Positions 25,822 through 35,163 are shown, counted from the stretch's first letter. The stretch is DNA of 64,000 bases from Halomarina halobia (GCF_029338575.1 NZ_CP119992.1:248001-312000), one strand, 5' to 3'. The notes: generated by a model from the sequence alone, not told the origin. Translations and numbers: made by a program.

Positions 25822-25829
25822 CATATACC
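25822..25829 (+). promoter_or_regulatory. TATA box of the permease-deacylase operon
   Basis: CATATACC, about 27 bp before ATG 25853; decides the start over the ATG at 25838. Confidence 0.65.
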
Positions 25830-25852
25830 CCCGTACCGTGCCGTGTGTACGC

Positions 25853-27247
25853 ATGGCGGAAACAGGAGCGAACGACGGGAACAGTCTCTCCCGCGACATC
25901 GGGCTGTTCGGCGCGGTCAGCACGGTCGTCGCGGGGACGCTCGGCGCGGGGCTGTTCGTCACGCTCGGCACGGCCAGCAGCACGACGGGGCCGAGCGTCA
26001 TCCTCGTGGTCGTCCTCTCGGGGCTCCTCGCGATGAGCATCGCCGTCAACTACAGCTGGATGGCCACCATCTTCCCGGCGGCCGCGGGGTCGTACGCCTA
26101 CGTCTCGCGGACGTTCGGGAGCCGCCTGCCGGGCTTTCTCGTCACGTGGTCGAAGTGGCTCGGGTACATGGCGGCCGACGCCGTCCTCGCGCTCGGCTTC
26201 GGCAGCTACCTCCAGGTGTTCTACCCCGGTATCGACCCCGCGCTGGCCGGCTTCGGGTTGCTCACGGTGCTCTTCCTCGTCAACCTCGTCGGCACGAAGG
26301 GCTACAGCGTCTCGCAGAACGCCATCTTCGCGTTCCTGATGCTCTCGATCCTCGTGCTCGTGATCCCGGGGACGTTCAACGTGAGCGCGGCGAACTATCG
26401 CCCGTTCTTCACCGGCGGTCCCGACGGCTTTCTCGCCGCCGCGGTCCCCCTCTTCTACGCCTACATCGGGATCGCGGTCGCCGGGCAGATGGGTGCGGAG
26501 GTGAAGGACCCCGGCCGGAACCTCCCGCTCGCGATGGTGGGCGGGACGTTCGTCCTCATCCTGCTGTACGTCTGGACGGCCGTCGTCATCTACGGGGTCG
26601 CCGAGTACACCACTCTCGCGAACTCGGCTCGGCCGCTCGCCACGGCGGCCGAGGCGTTCCTCGGGACGAACGCGACCGCGATCGTCGCGATCGGGGGGCT
26701 GCTCGCGACCGCCTCCAGCGTCCACGCGGTCATGGCCGCGGGGATCAAGATGCCCTACTCCTGGGCGTGGGACGGGGTGTTCCCCGGGGCCTTCTCGAGC
26801 GTGAGCGACCGCTTCGGAACGCCCCACTGGTCGCTGCTCACGCTGTACCTCGTCGCCTCGGCGCTCACCTTCTGGAGTTCGGGGCTCACCCAGGTCATCG
26901 TCATCGCCACGTTCAGCTACCTCGTCGCGTACTTCGCCGTCTCGGTGACGACGCTCTACGCGTACCTCTCCAGACCGGACCTCGCCGCGCGGGCCGACTT
27001 CGACATCGGCGTCGGACTCGTCCTCACCGGCGTCGTCGCCGCGCTCGGCTCGTTCGCGCTGCTGACGCAGGCGTACCGGGGATCGCTCCGGGTGTACGTC
27101 CCCTGGCTCGCCGTCGGGCTGGTCGTCTTCGGGGGCTACTGGTACCGCGGCCGTCGGCGCGACACCGACGTCGGGGCGCTGCTCGACACGCTGCCGGGCG
27201 TCGCCTCCGACGACCGCGACCTCGCGCGGGGAACGGGCGATGACTGA
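25853..27247 (+). CDS. APC-family amino-acid permease
   Basis: 464 aa, 12 hydrophobic helices. The unwound helix-1 motif is V-A-G-T-L-G-A-G-L-F-V-T-L-G and helix 6 reads F-Y-A-Y-I-G-I-A-V-A-G-Q-M-G-A-E-V-K-D-P-x-R-N-L-P, diagnostic of the amino acid/polyamine/organocation superfamily. The cytoplasmic tail is short and charged. It overlaps the following deacylase gene by 8 bp, indicating one operon. Confidence 0.9.
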   Translation: MAETGANDGNSLSRDIGLFGAVSTVVAGTLGAGLFVTLGTASSTTGPSVILVVVLSGLLAMSIAVNYSWMATIFPAAAGSYAYVSRTFGSRLPGFLVTWSKWLGYMAADAVLALGFGSYLQVFYPGIDPALAGFGLLTVLFLVNLVGTKGYSVSQNAIFAFLMLSILVLVIPGTFNVSAANYRPFFTGGPDGFLAAAVPLFYAYIGIAVAGQMGAEVKDPGRNLPLAMVGGTFVLILLYVWTAVVIYGVAEYTTLANSARPLATAAEAFLGTNATAIVAIGGLLATASSVHAVMAAGIKMPYSWAWDGVFPGAFSSVSDRFGTPHWSLLTLYLVASALTFWSSGLTQVIVIATFSYLVAYFAVSVTTLYAYLSRPDLAARADFDIGVGLVLTGVVAALGSFALLTQAYRGSLRVYVPWLAVGLVVFGGYWYRGRRRDTDVGALLDTLPGVASDDRDLARGTGDD

Positions 27248-28439
27248 CCGTCCTCCTATCGACCCCGACGAGACCGTCGACCTCCTCCAGGAACTCGTCC
27301 GGATCCCGAGCCCGTACTTCGAGGAGCGCGAGATCGCCGCGTTCGTCCACGACTGGCTCGACGAGCGCGGTCTGAACCCGGCGTATCACCACGTGAGCGA
27401 GCCGGAGATCACGGGCTACGAGGGCGACAACGTGCTCGCCCGCCTCGAGGGGAGCGACCCGGACGCGCCGACGCTCCTGCTCGACGCCCACGTGGACACG
27501 GTCCGGCCGGTCGAGGACTGGGAGGAGGACCCCTGCTCGGGGCGGATCGAGGACGGGAGGCTCTACGGACAGGGGGCCTGCGACATGAAGGGCGGCCTCG
27601 CGGCCGTCATGGTCGCCTTCGAGGCGCTCGCGGAGCGCGACCTGGCCGGCGACGTGCTGCTCGCCGCCGTCGTGGACGAGGAGGGACCGTACGGGCTCGG
27701 CACCGACCGCCTCGTCCGCGACGGCTACGCGGACGACTGCGACGCGGCGATCGTCACGGAACCGGGGCCGGTCCTCGCGCGGGGGGAGATCGAGAACCCG
27801 GCGCTCGTCCTCGGCGCTCGCGGGCGGTTCCTCTACGACGTCACCGTGAGGGGCGAGGCCGCCCACGGCTCGCAACCGGAGCGGGGGGTCAACGCGGTCG
27901 TGGACGCCGGGAGGGTGGCCGACGCGCTCGCCGGGATCGACGTCGGCTCGCACCCGAAACTCGGGGAGGGGTCGGTCTGCCCGCTGCTGCTCGAAGGGGG
28001 GAGCCAGACGCTCTCGGTCCCGGAGCGTGCCCGTCTCATGGTGGACCGCCACGTCGTCGTCGGGGAGACCGAAGCCGACGCGCGCGCCGACGCGGAGGAG
28101 GCGATCGCGGCGCTCGATCTGGACAGCGAGGTCGAGGTCGGCTTCCGCGAAGCGCCGAGCCCCGACGTCCGCTACGGGCCGTACGTCACCGACGAGGACC
28201 ACCCGCTCGTGACGGCGCTCCGGTCCGCGACCCGCTCGGTGGCCGGCGTCGACCCGGCGATCGGTTACTTCGAAAGCGTCGGGGACTTCAACTACCTCGG
28301 CGACCGCGCGGACCTGCCGACGGTCATCCTCGGACCCGACGGCGAGAACGTACACGCCGCGGGCGAGTTCGTCTACACGGACGAGGTGGTCGAGGTGGCG
28401 GAGGTCGTCGTCGCGGCGGCGACGGACTTCCTGGGGTAA
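27240..28439 (+). CDS. M20 family metallo-deacylase/peptidase (ArgE/DapE type)
   Basis: 399 aa. L-L-L-D-A-H-V-D-T-V gives the first zinc ligand, G-Q-G-A-C-D-M-K-G-G the bridging Asp, D-E-E-G the catalytic and ligand glutamates, and N-V-H-A-A-G-E the C-terminal His. The dimerisation insert begins A-R-G-R-F-L-Y-D-V-T-V-R-G with H-G-S-Q-P. Acts on N-acyl amino acids or small peptides; translational coupling to the permease suggests uptake then hydrolysis. Confidence 0.9.
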   Translation: MTDRPPIDPDETVDLLQELVRIPSPYFEEREIAAFVHDWLDERGLNPAYHHVSEPEITGYEGDNVLARLEGSDPDAPTLLLDAHVDTVRPVEDWEEDPCSGRIEDGRLYGQGACDMKGGLAAVMVAFEALAERDLAGDVLLAAVVDEEGPYGLGTDRLVRDGYADDCDAAIVTEPGPVLARGEIENPALVLGARGRFLYDVTVRGEAAHGSQPERGVNAVVDAGRVADALAGIDVGSHPKLGEGSVCPLLLEGGSQTLSVPERARLMVDRHVVVGETEADARADAEEAIAALDLDSEVEVGFREAPSPDVRYGPYVTDEDHPLVTALRSATRSVAGVDPAIGYFESVGDFNYLGDRADLPTVILGPDGENVHAAGEFVYTDEVVEVAEVVVAAATDFLG

Positions 28440-28583
28440 GGGTCGGCGAGCGCGGTACTGTTCAGATACGCTCTGGCCGGTCGGAACACCACTGCTGGGC
28501 GGGACTGAAAGGGGCCGCCGTCTCGACGACGGCCGGCGAGCGCGGGGAAAACGTTCAACTCGCTCCGCCGTGAACCGCGACCC

Positions 28584-28823
28584 ATGCCCGACGACTTCTC
28601 GGAGGAGCAGGTCGGAAAGCGCGTCGTCTCCCAGACCGGCGAGGAGATCGGCACCGTGCGCGACGTTCGCGGCGGCGACCTCCACGTGACCGTCGAGGGC
28701 GACGTGGACGCCGACCTCCTCGACGAACTGGGGTGGGACGGCACGGTCGAACAGGACGCCCACCACCTCCCCGGTCGGTACGTGGCGAACGTCGACGAGG
28801 ACACGATCAGGCTACGCGTGTGA
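28584..28823 (+). CDS. PRC-barrel-like small protein
   Basis: 79 aa. Reads like a single PRC-barrel: V-G-K-R-V-V-S-Q-T-G-E-E-I-G-T-V-R-D-V, then beta strands and Y-V-A-N-V-D-E-D-T-I-R-L. PRC barrels mediate protein or RNA contacts. Monocistronic between a deacylase and a convergent M14 gene. Confidence 0.75.
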   Translation: MPDDFSEEQVGKRVVSQTGEEIGTVRDVRGGDLHVTVEGDVDADLLDELGWDGTVEQDAHHLPGRYVANVDEDTIRLRV

Positions 28824-28856
28824 GACGCGAGCGCGATCGAGCCGCCGACTCCGCGC

Positions 28857-30182
28857 TCAGCGCGTCGGCACGTCGACGCCGTGGGGGTTCGAGAGCGGGT
28901 CCCCGGTGAGCGGGATGTCCCAGTACTCCTCGGCGTTCACGTCCGCGATGGAGCCGTCGGCCATCGCCTCGAAGGTCGCCGCGAACCCCTCCTTCGTGGC
29001 CTGGACCATCTGTCCGAAGCCCTGCTGACCGCGGTCGTCGGTCTGTCCGGTCACCTCGTAGAGCAGCCCCGCCGCGCCCGTCCGCGGACAGACGGTGTCG
29101 AGGTACGACCCCCAGAGGGGGTAGTAGCCGTAGCGGGTGACGCTGTCGAAGACGCTCTCGCCGCGTTCGCCGAGCGCCCGCTCGACGAGTACGTTGAGCT
29201 GGAGCGACCGCTCGCTCGTCTCCGCGTCGATGAACGGGTCGACGACGTCCTCGACCGGGGCCTCGGGGTCGTCGAACGGCGACCGCTCGCGGTAGACCGG
29301 CCCGTAGGCGGGCATCACGCTCATGATCGTCTGCTTCGGGGGTCTGTTGCCGTCGCCGGAGTCGGGGTAGAGGTACCGACCCTGGTGGTGGTGGGTGATC
29401 GCGTAGTCCGGAGCGGCGCGCAGCGCGGACGCGGCGACGGCGCGGACCTCCGGCGCGAGCATGAGCCCGCTGCTCCGGAGGGTGTAGCCCTCGTACTCGA
29501 CGTCGTAGTACCGCCCGTCGGTCCACGTCCCGTCCTGGCTGCCGATCGCGTCGGCGTCGAGCGCGACGTTGAAGTCGCGGTTCATGTCGTAGCCCGGCGG
29601 CGCGTCGTCGGGAACGGCGTAGTGGTAGTACGGCTCGTACTTCGAGTCCCCCGGCCGCCACGCCTGCGTGTTCGTCCGCCGCCCGATCCACTCCGCGCTC
29701 CCGTCGTCGTCGACGTCGTACTCGAACATCGCGCCGTCGGGGTTCACCCGCGGGACGATAGTGAACGAGAGGCCGTCGAGCAGCGTCTCGACCCGCCCGG
29801 AGTTACCGAGCGCGAGGTCGCGGATCAGCTCGAGCGTCACCTCCGTCCCGATCGGCTCGTCGCCGTGGATCTGGTTGATGAGGTGGACGCTCGTGTCGCC
29901 GTCGCCGACGGTGACCTCCCAGATGGGCTCGCCGAGCCCCGCCGACTCGCCGATCTCCTGGAGCGAGATCCGGTCGCTCCGCCGGTCGATCCTCCGGAGT
30001 TCGGCGGCGAGCTCCTCGTTCGTGTGGAACGCGTCGAGGTTGTACGCCTGCTCGCTGCCCGGCCACGGACCGCCCGGCCGGTAGACGCCGCGGCGCTCGT
30101 CCGAGTCCGCCGCCGCCGTCCCGGCCGCCGCCAGTCCGAGGAGCGCTGTGCCCGTCGCCTTCAGGTAGGTGCGTCGACGCAT
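28857..30182 (-). CDS. Tat-exported M14 zinc carboxypeptidase
   Basis: 441 aa. The N terminus M-R-R-R-T-Y-L-K-A-T-G followed by a hydrophobic Ala/Leu stretch is a Tat signal peptide with an A-A-A cleavage region. The catalytic domain has the zinc site I-H-G-D-E-P-I-G-T-E, an R-V-N-P-D-G-A segment, Y-D-M-N-R-D-F, H-H-H-Q-G-R, and L-L-Y-E-V-T-G-Q containing the general-base Glu. It is presumably a secreted peptidase. The start is fixed by the signal peptide; AT-rich sequence 30-40 bp upstream (30211-30219) can serve as promoter. Confidence 0.9.
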   Translation of the reverse strand: MRRRTYLKATGTALLGLAAAGTAAADSDERRGVYRPGGPWPGSEQAYNLDAFHTNEELAAELRRIDRRSDRISLQEIGESAGLGEPIWEVTVGDGDTSVHLINQIHGDEPIGTEVTLELIRDLALGNSGRVETLLDGLSFTIVPRVNPDGAMFEYDVDDDGSAEWIGRRTNTQAWRPGDSKYEPYYHYAVPDDAPPGYDMNRDFNVALDADAIGSQDGTWTDGRYYDVEYEGYTLRSSGLMLAPEVRAVAASALRAAPDYAITHHHQGRYLYPDSGDGNRPPKQTIMSVMPAYGPVYRERSPFDDPEAPVEDVVDPFIDAETSERSLQLNVLVERALGERGESVFDSVTRYGYYPLWGSYLDTVCPRTGAAGLLYEVTGQTDDRGQQGFGQMVQATKEGFAATFEAMADGSIADVNAEEYWDIPLTGDPLSNPHGVDVPTR

Positions 30183-30446
30183 GACGCAGATTCGATCGAG
30201 TTTACGACTGATAATTTTTGCTGTTAACATCCGAAAACGTACTGTCGGACTTCCGTACGCGATTCCGCCCGGCGGGATTTCGACCCAGCGCCCTCGACCG
30301 CTCGAAACGGCGCGGGACGGCGACGGGGGGCGATCGCGCGCGGCTACCGCTGGTACGAGTTCGGCGACGGCCACCCGTTACTTCCCGCCGCGTGACCGTT
30401 AGCGCGCCGACACGCAACTTTTTGCACTCCGCCACGTCTCGATCGC

Positions 30447-31481
30447 ATGAACAGACACCGGGCGGTGCTGGTCGCGCTCCTGCTCGTCGTCGCCCTCGTC
30501 GCCGTCGCGTTGATCCTCCCCTTTCTCCAGTACGTTCTCCTCGCGATCCTCCTCGCGTACCTCCTCTATCCGCTGCAGCGCCGCCTGGCGCCGAGGGTCG
30601 GACGACGCCCCGCCGCGGCCGCCCTCGTCGCGGTCAGCGTCCTCCTCCTGCTGCTCCCCGTCGCCGTGCTGCTGGGGGTCGCCCTCCAGCAGGCGATCGG
30701 CATCGTCGAGATGCTTCGGACGGGCACGATGGGGTTCGAGGTCGTCGAGCGGGTCCTCAGGACGACCGTCGGGGTCTCGGTCGAGGTCGACGTGCTCCTC
30801 TCCACAGTTCCGGACAGGATCGCCGAATCGATCCAGCAGAACGGGTCCCAGGGGACCCAACAGGTGCTCTCCGGGGTGTTCGCGCTCGTCGGTACGGTCG
30901 TCGATCTCAGTATCGGGATCTTCGTCACGCTGTTTCTGTTCTACTACCTCCTCGTCGACGGCGCGCGGGTCGTGGCGTGGATCGAGCGGGTCCTGCCGCT
31001 TCGCCCCCGCGTCCAGCGCGACCTCGTCGAGGAGTGCGACCGCCTCATGTGGGCGGCCATCGTCGGCAACGTGGTCGTCGCGGTGGTACAGGGGCTGCTG
31101 ACCGGTATCGGCTTCTTCTTCGTCGGCTTCTCGCAGGTCGTCTTCTGGACCGTCCTGACTATCGCGCTCTCGCTGCTGCCGCTCATCGGCGCGTCGGTCG
31201 TCTGGGCACCCGCCGCGGGCTACCTCGCCCTGGTGGGACGGCCCGTCCCGGCGATCGCCCTGTTCGCGTACGGGGCCCTCGTCGTCAGCCTCTCCGACAA
31301 CTACATCCGACCCGTCGTCGGCGGACACGAGGCCGATCTCAACCCCGGCGTGTTCTTGCTCGGCATCTTCGGCGGCCTCGCGCTCGTCGGCGTCATGGGG
31401 CTGTTCTTCGGACCGGTCGTCCTCGGGATGGCGAAACGGCTCGCCGAGGTCACCGCGAGGGAGTTGATGATCGAGGGGTGA
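30447..31481 (+). CDS. AI-2E family transporter (TqsA/PerM-like)
   Basis: 344 aa with the family's eight-helix pattern: two N-terminal helices close together, a long soluble loop (about 95-150), then six helices. I-S-L-x-D-N-Y-I-R-P-like segment (here L-S-D-N-Y-I-R-P-V-V-G-G) near residue 285 and N-P-G-V-F-L-L-G-I-F-G-G-L are characteristic. Homologues include signal exporters and Na+/H+ antiporters; the haloarchaeal substrate is unknown. An A-A-C-T-T-T-T-T-G box about 26 bp upstream supports the start. Confidence 0.88.
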   Translation: MNRHRAVLVALLLVVALVAVALILPFLQYVLLAILLAYLLYPLQRRLAPRVGRRPAAAALVAVSVLLLLLPVAVLLGVALQQAIGIVEMLRTGTMGFEVVERVLRTTVGVSVEVDVLLSTVPDRIAESIQQNGSQGTQQVLSGVFALVGTVVDLSIGIFVTLFLFYYLLVDGARVVAWIERVLPLRPRVQRDLVEECDRLMWAAIVGNVVVAVVQGLLTGIGFFFVGFSQVVFWTVLTIALSLLPLIGASVVWAPAAGYLALVGRPVPAIALFAYGALVVSLSDNYIRPVVGGHEADLNPGVFLLGIFGGLALVGVMGLFFGPVVLGMAKRLAEVTARELMIEG

Positions 31482-32018
31482 GCCGGGGCGGGGTGAGCGC
31501 GCCGCGGCGAGGTACCGAGCCCCGGAATCGAGCGCCCGCGACGTTCGCGTCCGTGCTACCGGGGTCGGGGGGCTATATCCATAGCGCCGGCGGAACGAAT
31601 CTAGCTACAATCCACTTCGCCGTCGTGTCCCCACTACCTGACGCGGATGGCACACGAACCGAGGGAATCGGGGGACGACCCGGCGGGACGTCGCGTCCGC
31701 CGCTGAGCGGCGGCCCTCGATCGCCGCGCTGACGACGCCGTCGCGGGACGCGAGCGGTCGTATCGCGCCCGGGGCGTCGTTCATCGCACCGGGGCCGACG
31801 CGAGTGAGGGCGGAGACGCGATCGTCCGCGGCACACGCACCTGCGAGGGACGATCGTCAGCCGCCGTCGACCGCGATCGTCGACGGCCGCGGAGCGACGA
31901 CGGAACGCCGCTCGCGGCCGATCGGCGCCCGCGACGCACGGGGGCCGAACAGATATACGAGATGGCAGACAAGGTGACCGTGAGCGGGGGATTCGCTCGT
32001 CGAGCGGAGGGGGACGTT
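31482..32018. other. 537-bp gene-poor gap with promoter-like and hairpin elements
   Basis: Contains TATA-like CTATATCC near 31574 and GATATACG near 31951, and a perfect 9-bp-arm hairpin at 31863-31887. No frame has good coding character, so an untranslated RNA is possible but not shown. Confidence 0.5.
31863..31887. repeat. Inverted repeat (9-bp arms, 7-nt loop)
   Basis: GCCGTCGAC-(CGCGATC)-GTCGACGGC, perfect pairing. About 75 bp before the second TATA-like box of the HalOD1 gene. Confidence 0.6.
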
Positions 32019-32321
32019 ATGAAGGACACGGAGTTACCAGACTGGGCGGGGCCGGAGTACGACCCGAAGACGAACCGGTACCGCGTCCGACGAACGGACG
32101 GCGACGAGCGAATCAGCGTCCGCGACGCGCTCGACGCGCTGGAGTCCCTGACCGACCTCGAACTCGCGGACGCCGCGGAGTTCGCGGGCGTGTTCGATCG
32201 CGACGAGGACGCGACGACCGCCGCCGGCTCGTTCCGGGTGACGGTCCCCGTCGACGGCTACCGCGTGACGATCACCGAGGACGCGGTGACACTCGACCCG
32301 CGCCCCGACGGGGACGACTGA
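32019..32321 (+). CDS. HalOD1 output-domain-like small protein
   Basis: 100 aa. The start at 32019 has a GGAGGGGG ribosome site 6-8 nt upstream; an in-frame ATG at 31962 sits only 4 bp after a TATA-like box and is unlikely. The body matches the HalOD1 outline: V-R-D-A-L-D-A-L-E-S-L-T-D-L-E-L, an acidic centre, then a beta hairpin V-P-V-D-G-Y-R-V-T-I-T-E-D-A. HalOD1 proteins are thought to be outputs of haloarchaeal signalling. Confidence 0.65.
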   Translation: MKDTELPDWAGPEYDPKTNRYRVRRTDGDERISVRDALDALESLTDLELADAAEFAGVFDRDEDATTAAGSFRVTVPVDGYRVTITEDAVTLDPRPDGDD

Positions 32322-32330
32322 GGCTCGACC

Positions 32331-32696
32331 CTACTGCCAGTTCGTCTCGGTCTTCCCGTCGACCTCGTCGATCTGTTCGAGGTCGCGCTGTTCGTTGTAC
32401 TCCTCGGGACCGCCCGCTTCACCCGTGAGCTCCCGGTAGACGGCCTCGCGAACCTCCTCCGGCGAGTCGTACTCCTCGTCGACCAGGCGATCGAAGACGC
32501 TCCCCAGCGTCTCCGTCTCGTTCGGCATGTCGAGGGGCTGATCGGCGTACTCCATCGCTAGCTCCTCGCTCGTGACCGGGTACTTCCGGTCGCCGAGGTC
32601 CTGTCGAACGTCGTCGAGGATGGCCTCGACGCTCTCGGTGCGTTCGCGCTGGCGCTCGCCCATCCGGTCCTCCGCTCGGTCGGGGTCGGGAGACAT
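32331..32696 (-). CDS. DUF5789-like haloarchaeal protein
   Basis: 121 aa, acidic. K-Y-P-V-T-S-E-E-L-A-M-E-Y-A-D and L-D-M-P-N-E-T-E-T-L-G resemble the small DUF5789/DUF2795-type helical proteins. The start at 32696 follows a T-T-T-T-G-G box at suitable spacing. Function unknown. Confidence 0.7.
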   Translation of the reverse strand: MSPDPDRAEDRMGERQRERTESVEAILDDVRQDLGDRKYPVTSEELAMEYADQPLDMPNETETLGSVFDRLVDEEYDSPEEVREAVYRELTGEAGGPEEYNEQRDLEQIDEVDGKTETNWQ

Positions 32697-32793
32697 GACG
32701 AGGCGTACGGCCCCGCGCCCCAAAAGTGCCCTGCGGGCGATCGCCGGGCCGCACCCGCGACCTCGGCGCGATCGGAACCGAGCGTCGCCCGGG

Positions 32794-33987
32794 TCAGTTC
32801 GTCGTGACGATCTCGACGACGTCGCGATGGGAGAGCTCGTGGCCAGACCCGATCTGGCGCTTCGTCCGGCAGTCGACGCCGTACAGCAGGCCGTCGCCGA
32901 TGTCCGTGTGCAGGAAGTACGCGAAGTCCTCGGTCGTGGCGTTCGACGGGAGGAGGAAACAGTCTCGCAGCACCTTCCCCTCGGAGGTCTTCACGCCCCT
33001 GGCGCTCCCGGGGAAGACCGCGACGACGCCGAGTTCGTCGAAGAGCGCGGCCTCGAGCGCGCGCTGGACGCCCGTCCCGCCGTACTCGCTCGCGAAGTCG
33101 CGGATCCGTTCGAGACCGCGCCGCTGCTCCATCGAGAGGTCGCCCGTCACCTCGAAGTCGTCGTCGCCGGGGGTGTACTCGACGACGCCCCGCTCCGCGG
33201 CGGTCTTGAGCGCCTTCTCGGCGTGCGCGCTGACGGGGACGAACGAGAGGTGGTCGTACTCGGGGTCCGACGCGATCCCCTCGTAGTTCGCCTGCGCCTC
33301 CGGGGTGTCCATCTTGTTCGCGGCGATCACCATCGGCTTCGTGCGCCGCCGGATCTCCCGTGCGAGTTCGAGGCGGTCGGCCGCGTCCCACGTCTCGGGG
33401 TCGAGTTCGAGGCCGAGCGACAGGACGACCTGCGTGATCTCCTCCGCGTTCGTCCGGAAGGCGTTCATCTGCTCGGCGAGCGACTCCTCGATCTCCGCCT
33501 CGGCCCCCCGGTAAGCGTTCTCGTATCGTTCGATCCCCTTCTCCAGGATCTCGAGGTACCACATGTCGAGTTCCTCCTCCAGGAAGGCGATGTCCTCGCG
33601 CGGATCGTGGCCCTCCGTGGCCTCGCCCTCGACGTCGGTCGTCCCGGAGAAGTCGACGACGTGGATCAGCACGTCGGTCTCGTTCAGATCGGTGAGAAAC
33701 TGGTTGCCGAGCCCCTTGCCCTCGTGCGCGCCGGGGATGAGCCCCGCCACGTCCACCAGCTTGGTCGGGACGAAGCGCGTCCCGTGCCGGCAGAAGCCCG
33801 TCTCGGGCGTGCACGTATCGCCGAACTCGGGGGCGGCGCACTCGACGCGGACGTACGCCTCGCCGACGCTCGGGTCGATGGTCGTGAACGGGTACGCGCC
33901 CTCGGGCACGTCGTTCATCGTCGCCGCGTTGAAGAGGGAGGACTTGCCCACCGAGGGCTTGCCAACGAGGCCGATCCGGTAACTCAT
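32794..33987 (-). CDS. ychF: YchF/OLA1-type GTPase (redox-regulated ATPase)
   Basis: 397 aa, the usual YchF size. G1 loop G-L-V-G-K-P-S-V-G-K-S-S at residues 6-17, switch P-F-T-T-I-D-P, G3 D-V-A-G-L-I-P-G-A-H-E-G-K-G, and N-K-M-D. The C-terminal TGS-like region ends with C-R-T-K-R-Q-I-G-S-G-H-E-L. YchF binds ribosomes and prefers ATP; the archaeal form has this Cys-containing insertion C-A-A-P-E-F-G-D-T-C near residue 55. A leftward extension of the start to 34074 is unlikely. Confidence 0.93.
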   Translation of the reverse strand: MSYRIGLVGKPSVGKSSLFNAATMNDVPEGAYPFTTIDPSVGEAYVRVECAAPEFGDTCTPETGFCRHGTRFVPTKLVDVAGLIPGAHEGKGLGNQFLTDLNETDVLIHVVDFSGTTDVEGEATEGHDPREDIAFLEEELDMWYLEILEKGIERYENAYRGAEAEIEESLAEQMNAFRTNAEEITQVVLSLGLELDPETWDAADRLELAREIRRRTKPMVIAANKMDTPEAQANYEGIASDPEYDHLSFVPVSAHAEKALKTAAERGVVEYTPGDDDFEVTGDLSMEQRRGLERIRDFASEYGGTGVQRALEAALFDELGVVAVFPGSARGVKTSEGKVLRDCFLLPSNATTEDFAYFLHTDIGDGLLYGVDCRTKRQIGSGHELSHRDVVEIVTTN

Positions 33988-34134
33988 TGGGACCGCTCCG
34001 CGAGCGACCCCCGAAACGGTTGCGACTCGACCGCCCTTCGGGTCGTGCTCGCACGGGTCGCACGTTTCGATCACACGGTCCCGCGGGTCCCGGGGGGTCG
34101 AGCAGGGGAGCCGCGAAACCAGCGGACCCCGACG

Positions 34135-35067
34135 CTACTCGGGGTGCGACGGGACGCCGTCGCGGTACGACTCCCAGCGCTCCGTGACGCGCTCGACGAA
34201 CGCCGAGGCCACCCGGAACGCGTTCTCGACGGCCAGCCCGACGAACGCCTCGACGTCCTCGTCTATGCTCTCGCGGGCGGACCGGCCGGGCGCGGGCCGG
34301 TCGAAGTTGGCGACCGCGCGGACGTTCAGGTAGCGGTCGAGTCGGCCGGCGCGGTCGAGCGCGAGCGCCGTCCCGTAGTCCTCCATCTCGGTCGTGGCGT
34401 GTGGTCCGACGCCGTACCCCTCGACCAGTTCCTCGGCCGCCGCGGCGAGGCGCTCCCCGTGCCAGAACTCGTCGCCGCAGAGCGTAGTTCCGACCCCGAC
34501 GGTCGGGGAGCCGCGGGCGGCCTCCTGGGGGTAGCGCTCCCGGTACGCCCGCGCCTCGGGGAGGTCGCGCAGGGGGACGTTCGCCGTCGCGCGCCGCGCC
34601 GCCGCGACGAGGTCCCCGTTAAGCCGGTAGACGCCCGGCTCGGGATCGAACGGCAGCGGGCCGATCGTCGGGCCCTCGCCGTCGCCGTCCGGATCCCAGC
34701 GGAACTTGCGGTCCCAGTCGACGACGGCGTCCGCCAGGAACACGGAACCGAGCGTGCCGACCGCCGGCGAGCCGCCGGCGACGCCCGCGGTCACGACGTA
34801 CGCCCGCGAGAGGTCGAGGCGGGGGGTGCGGTGGAGCGCCGTCACCGTCGCCGCCGCCTGCGCCTTCCCCATCCCGGTCGTCGCGACGCCGATCCCGTCG
34901 TCGGTGCAGCGCACCGCGTCGACAGCGCCGGTGACGGCGATCTCGCGGGCGAAGTCGTAGCGGTCGAGCCAGGGCCGGAGTTCGCTCGGCGCGTCGCCCC
35001 AGTCGAACGAGAGGGCGGGCAGGACGAGCGCCCGCAGTTCGACGGGCGAGTGCTCGGACGAGGTCAT
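34135..35067 (-). CDS. Purine nucleoside permease (NUP)-family / nucleoside phosphorylase-fold protein
   Basis: 310 aa. V-V-T-A-G-V-A-G-G, D-W-D-R-K-F-R-W, L-C-G-D-E-F-W-H-G and T-T-E-M-E-D-Y-G-T-A match the NUP family (fungal nucleoside permease relatives with a purine nucleoside phosphorylase fold). No membrane segments are evident, so an intracellular phosphorylase-like role is more likely than transport. Start lies 4 nt after the stop of a short ORF, consistent with coupling. Confidence 0.82.
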   Translation of the reverse strand: MTSSEHSPVELRALVLPALSFDWGDAPSELRPWLDRYDFAREIAVTGAVDAVRCTDDGIGVATTGMGKAQAAATVTALHRTPRLDLSRAYVVTAGVAGGSPAVGTLGSVFLADAVVDWDRKFRWDPDGDGEGPTIGPLPFDPEPGVYRLNGDLVAAARRATANVPLRDLPEARAYRERYPQEAARGSPTVGVGTTLCGDEFWHGERLAAAAEELVEGYGVGPHATTEMEDYGTALALDRAGRLDRYLNVRAVANFDRPAPGRSARESIDEDVEAFVGLAVENAFRVASAFVERVTERWESYRDGVPSHPE

Positions 35068-35070
35068 CGG

Positions 35071-35163
35071 TCACAGTAGGTCCGCCAGCGCCTCCAACGT
35101 CTCGATCTCGCGGGTCGGCTCCGCGAGGACGCCGCCGTCGAAGCCCGCCGCGTCGTAGCGCAT
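35071..35163 (-). CDS. 30-aa ORF between the M24 peptidase and NUP genes
   Basis: ATG at 35163, 30 codons, GC-biased, ending in TGA 3 nt before the NUP ATG. The peptide begins MRYDAAGFDGGVLAEP. It could be a coupling peptide or the 3' remnant of a larger gene (it reads like a protein C terminus). Family not recognised. Confidence 0.4.
   Translation of the reverse strand: MRYDAAGFDGGVLAEPTREIETLEALADLL

Noticed and set aside
25223..26827. 534-codon minus-strand open frame antisense to the regulator and permease
   Set aside because: Shadow of two well-supported genes, low complexity with many Arg/Asp/Glu.
31962..32018. Earlier start for the HalOD1-like gene
   Set aside because: The TATA-like box is only 4-10 bp before that ATG; ATG 32019 has a GGAGG site.
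32572..35079. 835-codon plus-strand open frame across the YchF and NUP genes
   Set aside because: Antisense to two clear genes and runs through their boundary; composition is not protein-like.
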